This document shows positions 33,099-43,562 of a DNA stretch of 64,000 nt, one piece after another. This DNA comes from Streptomyces sp. NBC_00094. GTDB taxonomy: Bacteria > Actinomycetota > Actinomycetes > Streptomycetales > Streptomycetaceae. The notes below the pieces were generated by a model. That model was given only the letters and a program-made list of their open reading frames with translations, was not told the DNA's origin and searched no databases. The position numbers and the translations under genes were made by a program. The stretch is from the NCBI RefSeq assembly GCF_026343125.1, contig NZ_JAPEMB010000001.1, forward strand, positions 7,383,501 to 7,447,500. The letters run 5' to 3'. Every line of letters begins with the position of its first letter. Within the stretch, counting starts at the first letter, position 1.

Positions 33099-34171
33099 GC
33101 GACCTGCTCTACTCCGAGACCGAGGACGACCTGCGGGCCGCCGTCCGCTCCCTGCTCACCGACCGGGCCGGCCACCAGGAGCTGCTCGGCCGGGTCGAGA
33201 CGGACAGCCCGTACGTCCCCGGCCTCTGGAAGGCGCTCGCGGGGGACATGGGCGCCGCCGGGCTCTTCGTACCCGAGAAGCTCGGAGGCCAGGGCGCGAG
33301 CCACCGCGAGGCCGCCGTCGTCCTGGAGGAACTGGGCCGCGCGGTGACCCCGGCGCCGTACCTGACGAGCGCGGTCGTGGCCACCGAGACGCTGCTCGCC
33401 CTCGCGGGGGAGAGCGCGCCGGCTGCCGAGCTCCTCGTGGGCCTGGCGGGTGGCCGCACGGTCGCGGTACTCGCCGTCCCCCTCACCGCGACCCCGTACG
33501 CGGAGCCGTCCGTCGCCTCCACCGTCACCGGCGTCGCGGACGCCGTCGCCGCCGACGTCCTCCTCGTCCCCCGCGCCGACGGGCTGTACGCCGTGCCGGC
33601 CACCGAGGCGACCGTCGAGCCGCAGACCCCGCTCGACCTCACCCGCCCGCTCGCCACGGTGACCACGGAGGCCGCGAGCGGCACCCGGATCGCGGGGCCG
33701 GAGGAGGCCGCCGCCGCGGTCCGCCGCGGGCTGCTCGCGGGCGCCGGCCTTCTCGCCTCCGAGCAGCTCGGGCTCGCCGAGTGGTGTCTGGAGGAGACCG
33801 TCCGCCACACGCGCGAGCGCCACCAGTTCAACCGGCCGGTCGGCTCCTTCCAGGCGCTCAAGCACCGCATGGCCCAGCTCTGGCTGGACGTCGTCGGGGC
33901 CAGGGCGGCGGCTCGCGCCGCCGCCGACGCCCTCGCCACCGGCAGCCCGGACGCCCCGCTCACGGTGGCGGTCGCCCAGGCCTACTGCTCCAAGGTCGCC
34001 GTCCGCGCCGCCGAGGAGTGCGTCCAGCTCCACGGCGGGATCGGGATGACCTGGGAGCACCCCGCGCACCTGGCGCTGAAGCGGGCCAAGTCCGATCAGC
34101 TCGCGCTGGGTTCGGCGGGCCGCCATCAGGACGCGATCGCCGGACTGGTGGGCCTGCCCGCTCCCGCGTAA
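33095..34171 (+). CDS. Acyl-CoA dehydrogenase, second of a pair
   Basis: A 358-residue homologue with an eroded central region (residues about 100-190 are Ala/Val/Thr-rich and lack the standard SEPGAGSD segment). The C-terminal half is conserved (ERHQFNRPVGSFQALKHRMAQLW, CVQLHGGIGMTWEHPAHLALKRAKS). Loss of half the cofactor-site motifs is expected for the partner subunit of a heteromeric acyl-CoA dehydrogenase. ATG overlaps the previous TGA. It is the last gene of the operon. Confidence 0.9.
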   Translation: MSDLLYSETEDDLRAAVRSLLTDRAGHQELLGRVETDSPYVPGLWKALAGDMGAAGLFVPEKLGGQGASHREAAVVLEELGRAVTPAPYLTSAVVATETLLALAGESAPAAELLVGLAGGRTVAVLAVPLTATPYAEPSVASTVTGVADAVAADVLLVPRADGLYAVPATEATVEPQTPLDLTRPLATVTTEAASGTRIAGPEEAAAAVRRGLLAGAGLLASEQLGLAEWCLEETVRHTRERHQFNRPVGSFQALKHRMAQLWLDVVGARAAARAAADALATGSPDAPLTVAVAQAYCSKVAVRAAEECVQLHGGIGMTWEHPAHLALKRAKSDQLALGSAGRHQDAIAGLVGLPAPA

Positions 34172-34230
34172 GGCCTCATCGGGTTCCCGGTAAGGGGCCA
34201 CTGTGTCAGCACCCCTTTACATACTGTTTA

Positions 34231-34249
34231 ATTGCGAGTCGTTCGCAAT
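34231..34249. promoter_or_regulatory. Nur-like (nickel-responsive Fur family) operator
   Basis: ATTGCGA-N5-TCGCAAT, a perfect 7-bp inverted repeat with 5-nt spacer, 32 bp before the nikA-like start. The published Streptomyces coelicolor Nur consensus is tTGCaa-N5-ttGCAA, controlling sodF and the nickel-uptake genes nikABCDE; this site fits except for A-to-G changes at the inner positions. CTGTT/AACAG flanks extend the symmetry. Confidence 0.65.
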
Positions 34250-34281
34250 AACAGTTGATCTCCAAAAGGGGTGTGGACACG

Positions 34282-35898
34282 ATGACCGCCCGATCCATCC
34301 GCGGCACGGCCGCCGCGATCCTCGCGGGGGCCCTGGCCCTCGCGGCGGCGGCCTGCACGAACCCCGGCTCCACGGCCGGGGCCTCCGGCGGCCCCAAGGA
34401 TTCCGCGGTCGTCGGCATCGCCTACGAGCCCGAGACGCTCAGCCCGCTCCTCGGCTACGGCAAGGACGGCAACTCCAAGATCTTCGACGGGCTCCTCGCC
34501 TTCGACGCCGACATGAAGCTGAAGCCGGCCCTCGCCGTGAAGCTCCCGCACGTCAGCGCCGACGGGCTCACCTACACGTACACGCTCCGCGAGGACGTGA
34601 CCTTCAGCGACGGAGCCCCCTTCACCGCGAAGGACGTCGTCTACACCTACAGGACGATCCTCGACCCGAAGACGAACAACGCCTCCCGCACCGAGCTCGA
34701 CGCGGTGAAGAAGGTCGAGGCCGTCGGAGACGACACCGTCGTCTTCACCCTGAAGTACCCCTACGCGCCCTTCGCCGAGCGCACCGTCCACGCGATAGCC
34801 CCCGAGCACGTCGCCGCGAAGCAGGACGTCAACACCGGCGCCTTCACCACGAAGCCGATCGGCACCGGCCCGTACGTCCTCACCGGCTGGTCCAAGGGCG
34901 AGAAGCTCAGCTTCAAGGCCAACCCCACCTACTGGGACGGCGCGCCCGCGGTGAAGAAGTTCACCATGGCCGTCGTCAAGGACGACGACGTCCGCGCGAC
35001 CCGCCTGCGCGCGGGCGACCTCGACGGCGCCATCCTGCCGCCCAACCTCGCCGCCGGCTTCAAGGACGACAAGGGCAGGAAGACGTACGCGGCGAAGACC
35101 TACGACTACCGCACCGTCACCCTCCCCACCCACCACCCGGTCACCGGCGACACCGCCGTCCGCCGCGCCCTCGACATCGCCGTCGACCGGCAGGCCATGG
35201 TCGACAAGATCCTCGAAGGCGCCGGAAAGCCCGCCTACGGGCCGGTCCCCACCGACAGCCCCTGGTTCGCCAAGGGCACCGAGCGCCGCCACGACCTCGC
35301 CGGCGCGCAGAAGATCCTCGACGAGGCCGGCTGGAAGCCCGGCCCCGACGGCATCCGCGTCAAGAACGGCGTCCGCGCCGAGTTCCCGCTCTGGTACCTC
35401 TCCGGCGACAAGCTCCGCCAGGACCACGCCCTCGCCTACGCCTCCGACGCCAAGAAGGCCGGCGTCGACATCAGGACCCAGGCCGGCACCTGGGAGGTCA
35501 TCGAGCCCCGCATGAAGACCGACGCCGTCCTCGCCGGCGGCGGCTCGCCCGGCGACCCCGACTTCGACCAGTACCTGCTCCTGAAGTCCACCCTCGCGGG
35601 CGACGGCTTCAACAACATGGCCTGGTACGACAACACGACCGTCGACCGCGCCCTGGAGGACGGCCGCCGGACGAACGAACCCGCCGAGCGCCGCGCCGCG
35701 TACGACACCGTCCAGCGCGAACTGGCCAAGAACCCCGGCTACACCTTCCTCACCCACATCGACCACCTGTACGTCGTCGACGACAGCTGGGGCGGACTGA
35801 GCACCCAGACCGAGCCGCACGACCACGGCCTCGCCTCCGGCCCCTGGTGGAACGTCGAGGCCTGGAAGCCGACGAGCACCGGAGCGGCGCAGAAGTGA
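34282..35898 (+). CDS. nikA: Nickel/peptide-type ABC transporter substrate-binding lipoprotein (NikA-like)
   Basis: A 538-residue SBP_bac_5 protein. The lipoprotein signal ends LALAAAAC. Family segments are LSPLLGYGKDGNSKIFDGLLAFD, YTLREDVTFSDGAPFTAKDVVYTY, GTGPYVLTGWSKGEKLSFKANPTYWDG and RRALDIAVDRQAMVDKIL. By sequence alone it could bind peptides or nickel; the Nur-like operator just upstream favours nickel or a nickel chelate. ATG 34282 is chosen (AAAAGGGG upstream). It overlaps nikB by GTGA. Confidence 0.85.
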   Translation: MTARSIRGTAAAILAGALALAAAACTNPGSTAGASGGPKDSAVVGIAYEPETLSPLLGYGKDGNSKIFDGLLAFDADMKLKPALAVKLPHVSADGLTYTYTLREDVTFSDGAPFTAKDVVYTYRTILDPKTNNASRTELDAVKKVEAVGDDTVVFTLKYPYAPFAERTVHAIAPEHVAAKQDVNTGAFTTKPIGTGPYVLTGWSKGEKLSFKANPTYWDGAPAVKKFTMAVVKDDDVRATRLRAGDLDGAILPPNLAAGFKDDKGRKTYAAKTYDYRTVTLPTHHPVTGDTAVRRALDIAVDRQAMVDKILEGAGKPAYGPVPTDSPWFAKGTERRHDLAGAQKILDEAGWKPGPDGIRVKNGVRAEFPLWYLSGDKLRQDHALAYASDAKKAGVDIRTQAGTWEVIEPRMKTDAVLAGGGSPGDPDFDQYLLLKSTLAGDGFNNMAWYDNTTVDRALEDGRRTNEPAERRAAYDTVQRELAKNPGYTFLTHIDHLYVVDDSWGGLSTQTEPHDHGLASGPWWNVEAWKPTSTGAAQK

Positions 35899-36887
35899 AG
35901 CGCCGCCTCCCCTGGGGGGCCATGGCGCGGATGACGGGACGGCGCGCCCTGGCCGCCGTCCCCGTCCTCCTCGCCGTCACCTTCGCGGTGTTCGCCGTCG
36001 CCGCGGCCTCCCCCTTCGACCCCGTCAAGGCCTACGCCGGCACCGCCGGACTCACCGCCTCGCAGGAGAACCTCGACCAGCTCCGCGCCAACCTCGGCGC
36101 CGACCAGCCCCTCCTCACCCGCTGGTGGGAGTGGCTCACCTCAGCCGTCACCGGCGACCTCGGCGACTCCTCGGTCATGCGCCGCCCCGTCGCCGAGGTC
36201 ATCACCGAACGCCTCGGCTGGTCCGTCCTCCTCGCCGTCACCGCCTTCCTGATCGCCATCGTCCTCGGCACCCTCCTCGGGGTCCTCGCCGGCCGCCGCC
36301 GCGGCGGCCTCCTCGACCGGGCCGTCAGCTCCGCCGCGTACACCCTGGAAGCCGCCCCCGCCTTCTGGCTCGGCCTCCTCGCGATCTGGTTCTTCGCCCT
36401 GGAACTCGGCGTCCTGCCGGCCGGTGGACTCACCGACACCGCCAGCGACACCGTCACCGCCGGCCAGGTCGCCCGCCACCTCGTCCTGCCCGCGTTCGTC
36501 CTCGGGATCTCCCAGCTGCCCTGGTTCTTCCTGTACGTCCGCCAGGGCGTCGGCGACGCACTCGACGAGGACCCGGTGCGCGGCGCCCGCGCCCGCGGCC
36601 TGCGCGAACGCACCGTCCTCACCGGCCACGCCCTGCGCTCCGGGATGCTGCCGATGCTCACCCTCGTGGGCTCCCGCGTCCCCGAGCTCATCACCGGCGC
36701 CCTCCTCGTGGAGACCGTCTTCAGCTGGCCCGGCATCGCCGCCGCGACCGTGCAGGCGGCGACCTCCGTCGACTTCCCGCTGCTCGCCGCGCTCACCGTG
36801 CTCGCCACCGCCGCGGTACTCCTCGGCAACCTCGTCTCCGACCTGCTGTACGGACTCGCCGACCCGAGGGTGGGCTTCGATGGCTGA
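35895..36887 (+). CDS. nikB: Nickel/peptide-type ABC permease (NikB-like)
   Basis: A 330-residue inner-membrane permease of the DppB/NikB family. It has an N-terminal helix (LAAVPVLLAVTFAVFAVAAASPFDPV), a periplasmic segment (LRANLGADQPLLTRWWEWL), about five more helices and a cytoplasmic EAA-type loop (RGARARGLRERTVLTGHALRSGMLPMLTL), ending LVETVFSWPGIAAATVQAA. It is coupled at both ends: GTGA with nikA and an 8-base overlap with nikC. Confidence 0.85.
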   Translation: MKRRLPWGAMARMTGRRALAAVPVLLAVTFAVFAVAAASPFDPVKAYAGTAGLTASQENLDQLRANLGADQPLLTRWWEWLTSAVTGDLGDSSVMRRPVAEVITERLGWSVLLAVTAFLIAIVLGTLLGVLAGRRRGGLLDRAVSSAAYTLEAAPAFWLGLLAIWFFALELGVLPAGGLTDTASDTVTAGQVARHLVLPAFVLGISQLPWFFLYVRQGVGDALDEDPVRGARARGLRERTVLTGHALRSGMLPMLTLVGSRVPELITGALLVETVFSWPGIAAATVQAATSVDFPLLAALTVLATAAVLLGNLVSDLLYGLADPRVGFDG

Positions 36888-37716
36888 CCCGCGCACCCAC
36901 CGCCTGCGGCTGTGGAGCTCCGCCGTGACCGTCGGCGTCATCCTCCTCGCCGTCCTCCTCGTGCCCCCGCTCGTCCAGCTCGACGAACAGGCCGTCGACC
37001 TCTCGCGGAAGCTCCTCCCGCCGTCCTGGGACCACCCCTTCGGCACCGACGACCTCGGCCGCGACCTGCTCCTGCGGTGCATCTACGGGCTGCGGATCTC
37101 GCTCCTCGTCGGGCTCGTCGCCGCACTCGTCGCCACCGTCGTCGGCACGGCCGTGGGAGCCGCCGCCGGAGCGCTCGGCGGCTGGACCGACCGCTGCCTC
37201 ATGCGGATCGTCGACACCTTCTCCTCCGTGCCGCACCTGCTCCTCGGCATCTTCGTCGTCGCGCTCTTCCGGCCCGGTGTGTGGCCCGTCATCGCCTCCG
37301 TCGCCGTCACCCACTGGCTCTCCACCGCCCGGATCGTCCGCTCCGAGGTCCTCTCGCTGCGGACCCGGCCCTTCGTGGACGCCGCCGTGTCCGGCGGCGC
37401 CTCCCGATGGCGCGTCGCCGCCCGGCACCTGCTCCCCGCCGTCCTGCCGCAGGCCGGACTCGCCGCCGTCCTCATGGTCCCGCACGCCATGTGGCACGAG
37501 TCGGCGCTCTCCTTCCTCGGCCTCGGCCTCCCCAGCCACCAGGCGAGCCTCGGCAACCTCGTGCAGAACGCCCGCTCCTCGCTCCTCGCCGGGGACTGGT
37601 GGCCGACCCTCTTCCCCGGCCTCCTCCTGATCCTGCCGACCCTGGCCATCGCCGGACTCGCGGGCGTCTGGCGGGACCGGCTCAACCCGCGCCGCCGATC
37701 GGAGCTGATGCTGTGA
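36880..37716 (+). CDS. nikC: Nickel/peptide-type ABC permease (NikC-like)
   Basis: A 278-residue permease with a short first helix, the family motif HPFGTDDLGRDLLLRCIYGLRISL and the loop DAAVSGGASRWRVAARHLLPAVLPQ, then HESALSFLGLGLP. It pairs with NikB to form the translocation pore. ATG lies within the nikB 3' end; its stop overlaps nikD (GTGA). Confidence 0.85.
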   Translation: MADPRTHRLRLWSSAVTVGVILLAVLLVPPLVQLDEQAVDLSRKLLPPSWDHPFGTDDLGRDLLLRCIYGLRISLLVGLVAALVATVVGTAVGAAAGALGGWTDRCLMRIVDTFSSVPHLLLGIFVVALFRPGVWPVIASVAVTHWLSTARIVRSEVLSLRTRPFVDAAVSGGASRWRVAARHLLPAVLPQAGLAAVLMVPHAMWHESALSFLGLGLPSHQASLGNLVQNARSSLLAGDWWPTLFPGLLLILPTLAIAGLAGVWRDRLNPRRRSELML

Positions 37717-38724
37717 ACGCCGCCGACCGCACGGTCCTGCGCGCCCTGGAGGCCGTCACCGCCGAGCGGGCCGAGGACGCCGTCCTCAGCGTCCGCGACC
37801 TCACCGTCCGCTTCCGGCTCCGTGGCGGCCGGACCGTCGCCGCCGTCAGCGACGCCGCCTTCGACCTCGCGGCGGGGGAGTGCCTCGCCCTCGTCGGCGA
37901 GAGCGGCTGCGGCAAGTCCGTCCTCGCCTCCGCCCTCCTCGGCCTGCTCCCCGGCAACGCCGAGACCTCCGGCACGGCCCTGCTGGAGGGCGCCGGCGGC
38001 GCCGGGCCCACGGACCTCCTGGCCGCCGACGAGAAGACCCTGGCCCGCACGGTACGAGGCCGGCGCGTCGGACTCGTACCCCAGAGCCCCGCCGCCCACC
38101 TCACCCCCGTCCGCACCGTACGGTCCCAGCTGGAGGAGACCGTCCGGGCGCTCACCGGCACCGCCCGCCGCGCCCGGCGGAAGACCGCCGAGGACGCCGC
38201 CGCACGGGCCGCCTTCCCGGCCGACCACCTCGACCGCTACCCCCACGAACTCTCCGGCGGCCTCGCCCAGCGTGCCGCCACGGCCCTCGCCCTCATCGGC
38301 GACGCCCGCCTCCTCCTCGCCGACGAACCGACCACGGGCCTCGACCGGGACCTCGTCGACCGCACCGTCGACGAACTGCGCCGGCACGTCGACGAGGGCC
38401 GCGGCCTGCTCCTCATCACCCACGACCTCGCCGCCGCCGCGCGCATCGCCGACCGCGTCGCCGTCATGTACGCCGGCCGGATCGTCGAACTCGCCCCCGC
38501 ACACCGCTTCTTCGGCTCCACCGGACCCCGCCACCCCTATGCCCGCGGGCTCCTCGACGCCCTCCCCGACCGGGCGTTCACCCCCATCCCCGGTATGCCC
38601 CCGGAGCTCTCCGCGTTGCCCGACGGCTGCGCCTTCGCCCCCCGATGCCCCCGGGCCACCGACCTCTGCGCCACCCGGCCCGAGCCGCGCGCCGGGCTGG
38701 CCTGCCACCACCCGGAGCCGTCCC

Positions 38725-38732
<8 letters not shown>
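37713..38732 (+). CDS. nikD: Nickel/peptide-type ABC ATPase (NikD-like)
   Basis: A 339-residue ATPase with Walker A GESGCGKSV, Q-loop GLVPQSPAAHL, signature LSGGLAQR, Walker B LLLADEP and switch THDLA. It has the C-terminal oligopeptide-type extension with Cys residues (CAFAPRCPRATDLC, LACHHP) common in Opp/Nik ATPases, where it can bind an FeS cluster. It starts with GTG inside the nikC stop and overlaps nikE by eight bases. Confidence 0.85.
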
Positions 38733-39392
<660 letters not shown>

Positions 39393-39396
<4 letters not shown>

Positions 39397-40055
39397 CCGG
39401 TCCCTGGACGCCGCTGCCCGCCGAGGACCCGCTCGGCGGGATGCGCGCCCTCCTGGCGGAGGAGAGCGCGCTCCTCGGGTACGAGCCGCAGGACGGCTAC
39501 GAGGACCGCTGCTGGGTGCTGCACACGCTGTACGAGGACGGGCGGCCGGTCCGCTGGAGCGAGCTGTTCGCCCGGTCGGGCCACCGGATCGAGGAGTGGC
39601 GGTGGACCCTGTCGTACCTGATGTTCGAGGACGTCGACCTGCCGGACGAGTGGGACGGCCCCTCCGGCGGGGAGATCGACCGGGACTGCCTGGCCCGGCT
39701 CGTCGAGCTCCTCGCCCGGCACAGCAGCCGCGGCGCGGACGAGCCCGTCCGCGCCGCGCACGCGCCCATCGAGTCCCCGTCCCACCCGCTGCGGGCGTGG
39801 CGGGGCCGGCTCGGTGACGCCGTGGCCCACTTCGACGCCCGCCGGGAGACCGATACCGGTGAGAACTTTCCCGCCAACTGGTGGGCGGAGGAAGGTTCCT
39901 GGTTCGTCCTCACCGACTGGGACCTCAGCGCCACCGAGGTCTTCGGCGGTGCCGCACTCGTCGCCGCGCTCCTCGCCGACCCCGGCCTCGAAGCCGTACG
40001 GCATCCGCCCGTCTCCGCGCTGCCGTCGGGCACCCCGCGGTGGCCGCGGAGCTGA
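39393..40055 (+). CDS. Unknown protein coupled to the nik operon
   Basis: A 220-residue protein I do not recognise. It is soluble, acidic and Trp-rich (RWSELFARSGHRIEEWRWTL, FPANWWAEEGSWFVLTDWD) with no signal peptide and no known metal or nucleotide motif. The start (GTG) overlaps the nikE stop, so it is almost certainly co-translated with the transporter. A role in nickel handling is possible but unsupported by sequence. Confidence 0.75.
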
Positions 40056-40197
40056 CCCGGGGCGGCGACCGGGGCCCGACCGGGGGGAATCTCACCCGTA
40101 TGGCCGCCCCGCCATACGCCCGGACGGACCGGGCGTTCCGCCACACTGTCCGCCGAACGCCGCAATTCCGGTGCGGCGACGGAGGGACGTGAAGGCG

Positions 40198-40392
40198 ATG
40201 GCCGTTTCCATTTCTGTCGTGGTGCTCCTGCTGGTACTGGCCGTGATCTTCCTGCGCAGCGGCGGGCTCAAGGTCACCCACGCGCTCGTCTGCGCCCTGC
40301 TCGGCTTCTTCCTCGCCGGCACCAGCGTGGCGCCCACGATCCACAACGGTGTCGCCGCCACCGCCAACGTGGTCTCCAGCCTCAAGCCGTGA
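40198..40392 (+). CDS. Small two-helix membrane protein
   Basis: A 64-residue protein with two hydrophobic helices: MAVSISVVVLLLVLAVIFL, then a basic loop (RSGGLKVTHA), then LVCALLGFFLAGTSVAPTI. Similar 60-70-residue proteins with the same LK(V)xHA...LLGFFLA...APTI pattern are scattered in streptomycete genomes and integrative elements; function unknown. ATG 40198 is chosen (GGAGGG at 40181-40186); GTG 40189 is too close to that site. Confidence 0.7.
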   Translation: MAVSISVVVLLLVLAVIFLRSGGLKVTHALVCALLGFFLAGTSVAPTIHNGVAATANVVSSLKP

Positions 40393-40509
40393 TCATTGCT
40401 CGATCGTGAACTGCCCGTGAAGCGAGGGGCAGTTGCATGTACTTCTCCCGGGCCCGGGCCTAGCGTCGGCCGTCGGCGCGACAGCCGTTCAGGAACCCGA
40501 GGAGCCGCA

Positions 40510-42099
40510 TTGACCACCCACCCGCCCCGAAGACGAGCGCGCGCGCTCGCGCTGATCGCCGCGCTGAGCGCGACCCTCCTCGCGGGTGCCGCCCCCGTCG
40601 CGCACGCCGAGGAGATCCCCCTCGCCATCGGCCACCGCCTCGTCGACCACTACGACGGCGCACCCGCGACCGCCCGGCCCGTGCCCGGCACCGCCCCCGC
40701 CCAGCACCCCTACCTCGCGCCCAACGGGCGCAGCGGTATGCACGCCGACGGCGCCGGCAGCGGCACCCACCCGTACTCCGGGCCGCTCGGACGCGACCCG
40801 AAGGTCGACAGCGAGCAGATCGCCCCCGTCGGCGGCGAGTGCGCCACCGTCACCTTCGACTCCGGCGGCCGCCTCGTCACCGTCTGCGGCACCTTCAACG
40901 GCTTCCTGCTGAAGCTCCTCGACCCGCGGACCCTGGACACCCTCGCCGAGTACAAGCTGCCGCAGCGCTCCTCCACCGTCGAGGCCATCACCCGCCTCGA
41001 CTTCGAGAAGATCTTCAAGGACACCTCGGGCGGCGCCTACTTCTACCTCGACGACCGGGACCGGGTCGTCCTCGCCGACTCCCGCCAGCACGTCCTGCGC
41101 ATCGCCCACCGCCAGAAGGCCGACGGTGCCTGGGAGTTCGTCGTCGAGAACGACTGGGACCTCACCTCCCTCGTCCCGCACGACTGCGTCTCCTGGACCA
41201 ACCTCTTCCCCAGCGGCGTCTGCGACCCCGTCACCTCCGTCATGCCCGACTGGGACGGCCGCATCTGGTGGGTGACCCGGCTCGGCCGGGTCGGCACCGT
41301 CGACCCCGCGACGGGCGCGCTCCGTGTGATCAGGCTCGACGGGGAGGAGATCCAGAACTCCTTCTCCGTCGCCGAGGACGGTGTCTCCATCGTCACCGAC
41401 CACGCCCTGTACGGCTTCCGCGCCGATGCCGACGGCACCCCGCGCGTGCAGTGGCGCGAAGTCTACGACCGGGGGACCGGGACCAAGCCCGGCTCGGTGA
41501 ACCAGGGTTCGGGCACCACGCCCGACCTCTTCGGCGCCGGGGGCGAGTACGTCGCCATCACCGACAACGCCGACGACCGGATGAACGTCCTCGTCTACCG
41601 GCGCGGCGCCGACGTCCCCGCCGCCGACCGACTCGTCTGCAAGGTGCCGGTCTTCCGGTCCGGGGCCTCCACCACCGACAACTCCCTGATCAGCTGGGGC
41701 AACAGCCTCGTCGTCGAGAACAACTACGGCTACGAGAACCCCAGTACGCTCTCCCTCGGCCGCAGCGTCGTCGGCGGCGCCACCCGGATCGACGTCCGCG
41801 CCGACGGCAGCGGCTGCGACACCGTGTGGGAGAGCGACGTCCGTTCGCCCTCCACCGTCCCGAAGCTCTCCACCGCCAACGGGCTGCTCTACTTCTACGA
41901 GAAGCGGCCCAACGCCCTCGGCATCGACGCCTGGTACCTCACGGCCGTCGACTTCCGCACCGGACAGCGGGTGTTCTCACGCTTCACCGGCACCGGCCTC
42001 GCCTACGACAACAACTGGGCGCCGATCACCATCGGACCCGACGGCACCGCGTACGTGGGCGTCTTCAACGGCATCGTCGCCGTCCGCGACAGCGTCTGA
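40510..42099 (+). CDS. Secreted beta-propeller-like protein
   Basis: A 529-residue exported protein. TTG 40510 follows GAGGAG at five bases and opens a signal peptide (RARALALIAALSATLLAGAAPVAHA). The mature chain has repeating WDG/Asp-rich beta segments (FDSGGRLVTVCGTFNGF, MPDWDGRIWWVTRLGRVGTVDP, NGLLYFYEKRP, IGPDGTAYVGVFNGIVAV), suggesting a six- or seven-bladed propeller. Four or more Cys may form disulfides. No catalytic motif was recognised. Confidence 0.82.
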   Translation: MTTHPPRRRARALALIAALSATLLAGAAPVAHAEEIPLAIGHRLVDHYDGAPATARPVPGTAPAQHPYLAPNGRSGMHADGAGSGTHPYSGPLGRDPKVDSEQIAPVGGECATVTFDSGGRLVTVCGTFNGFLLKLLDPRTLDTLAEYKLPQRSSTVEAITRLDFEKIFKDTSGGAYFYLDDRDRVVLADSRQHVLRIAHRQKADGAWEFVVENDWDLTSLVPHDCVSWTNLFPSGVCDPVTSVMPDWDGRIWWVTRLGRVGTVDPATGALRVIRLDGEEIQNSFSVAEDGVSIVTDHALYGFRADADGTPRVQWREVYDRGTGTKPGSVNQGSGTTPDLFGAGGEYVAITDNADDRMNVLVYRRGADVPAADRLVCKVPVFRSGASTTDNSLISWGNSLVVENNYGYENPSTLSLGRSVVGGATRIDVRADGSGCDTVWESDVRSPSTVPKLSTANGLLYFYEKRPNALGIDAWYLTAVDFRTGQRVFSRFTGTGLAYDNNWAPITIGPDGTAYVGVFNGIVAVRDSV

Positions 42100-42110
42100 C
42101 CGGACGCACG

Positions 42111-42147
42111 GGACCGCCCCGCGACCACACGGGTCGCGGGGCGGTCC
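42111..42147. terminator. Bidirectional terminator between convergent genes
   Basis: Perfect 16-bp arms (42111-42126, 42132-42147) with a 5-nt loop, centred between stop codons at 42099 (+) and 42157 (-). Confidence 0.85.
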
Positions 42148-42156
42148 CCGTACCGG

Positions 42157-42957
42157 TCAGACCATCTCGGGCATGTCGCCCACGGTCGTCCTCGTGTCGA
42201 TCACCGCGAACGTGGCACCCTGCGGATCCAGGATCGCCGCGAACCGGCCGAACGGGCTGTCCATCGGGCCGAAGAGCTTCCGTCCGCCGAGCCGCTCGGC
42301 CGCCTCGACGGCCTTGTCGCAGTTGTCGACGGCGAAGTAGACCTGGATGTAGGGCGGGAACTCCGGCGGGAAGTCCTCCGCCGTCATCACCATCCGCCCC
42401 AGGACGGGCATCTCTCCTCCCAGGTCGAAGACCCGGTAGTCCATGTGCTCGTCCTTCACCTTCTTCGAGTGGTAGCCGAAGACGGCGGTGAAGAAGGCGT
42501 CGGCCTTGGCCGGCGCCCGCGTGAAGACCTCGGCCCAGACGTACGAGCCGGCCTCGCCCTCGAGCTCGAAGCCCTCGTGGGCGCCGGGCTGCCAGATGCC
42601 GAAGGTCACGCCCGTCGGGTCCTGCGCGATGCACATCGACCCGAAGTCGCCGACCTGCATCGGCTCCATGAGGACGGTGCCGCCCGCCGACCGGATCTTC
42701 TCCGCCGTGGCGCCGACGTCCGGCGAGGAGAAGTACAGACACCAGGCCGACTGTGGCGAGGTGTCCTGCCCGGGCATCGGCGGGACGACGGCGGCGACCG
42801 CCTTCCCGTTCTTGTACGCCTGCGTGTAGTTGCCGAATTCCGTAGAGGCCTCGCCGAAGGTCCAGCCGAGCACGTCGCCGTAGAACGTCTTGGCGACCTC
42901 GGCATCGGTGAACATCGCGTCGGTCCAGACCGGCGTGCCTTCAGGTCGTGCGGCCAT
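42157..42957 (-). CDS. Two-domain VOC (glyoxalase-like) protein
   Basis: A 266-residue protein with two VOC domains (PVWTDAMFTDAEVAKTFYGDVLGWTF and YVWAEVFTRAPAKADAFFTAVFGYH, each ending with a TFGIW/TFAVI strand). The architecture matches the protein at 28278, so the window has two paralogues. Substrate unknown. The upstream 100 bp (42958-43061) carries its promoter; TGACTAGCG on the minus strand is a possible -10 region. Confidence 0.88.
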   Translation of the reverse strand: MAARPEGTPVWTDAMFTDAEVAKTFYGDVLGWTFGEASTEFGNYTQAYKNGKAVAAVVPPMPGQDTSPQSAWCLYFSSPDVGATAEKIRSAGGTVLMEPMQVGDFGSMCIAQDPTGVTFGIWQPGAHEGFELEGEAGSYVWAEVFTRAPAKADAFFTAVFGYHSKKVKDEHMDYRVFDLGGEMPVLGRMVMTAEDFPPEFPPYIQVYFAVDNCDKAVEAAERLGGRKLFGPMDSPFGRFAAILDPQGATFAVIDTRTTVGDMPEMV

Positions 42958-43061
42958 GTCGGTGACTCTCTTCCGATCGATGACGTCTTCCTGTGGCCAC
43001 GCTAGTCAGGCCCGCCGCACCCCGCTCGGTGACGCACCGTGACGACGCCCGGCGGTGGGCG

Positions 43062-43562
43062 TCAGCCGGGCAGACGGCCCATCGCGTAACGGTGGAACGG
43101 GCCGTCGGGTACGGGGAGTCCGGGGCGCCACACCTTCAGGACCTGGGCGGACGGCAGGAAGAGTGCCGCCGGCAGGCGGTCCGGATCCGTCCACTCCCAG
43201 CGTTCGATCTTGTCCGGCTCCGCGACGGCGGGCTCACCCCGGAAGACGCGCACCACCGTGGCCACGGTCATTCGGGTGAGCTCCGTGGACGTGACCGAGT
43301 CCAGGATCAGGCCCAGGACCTCCACGTCGGCGGCGTCCGCGACGAGCGTGGTCTCCTCGGCCAGCTCGCGCACCGCGGCGCTCTCGACGGACTCGCCCGG
43401 CTCCACCCCGCCGCCCGGCAGCTCCCACACCCCGGACCGGTCGAGCCCGAGGAGGATCCGGCCGGACTCGTCGATCACCACGATCCCGGCGCCGAGGGCG
43501 GCCTGGGGGGAGGGCGGCCGGACGTTTCGCCGCGCTGTCGCGGCCTGCTCTGTTGTGGACAC
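43062..43562 (-). CDS. NUDIX hydrolase
   Basis: A 166-residue pyrophosphohydrolase. The Nudix box reads GGVEPGESVESAAVRELAEET, matching the GX5EX7REUXEEXGU consensus except for T in place of the penultimate G. Flanking strands are LGAGIVVIDESGRILLGLDRSGVWELP and EVLGLILDSVTSTEL. GTG 43562 (VSTTEQAATARRN) is chosen because AGGAAGG lies six to seven bases upstream; a longer frame to 43691 lacks a ribosome site. Substrate cannot be predicted. Confidence 0.85.
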   Translation of the reverse strand: MSTTEQAATARRNVRPPSPQAALGAGIVVIDESGRILLGLDRSGVWELPGGGVEPGESVESAAVRELAEETTLVADAADVEVLGLILDSVTSTELTRMTVATVVRVFRGEPAVAEPDKIERWEWTDPDRLPAALFLPSAQVLKVWRPGLPVPDGPFHRYAMGRLPG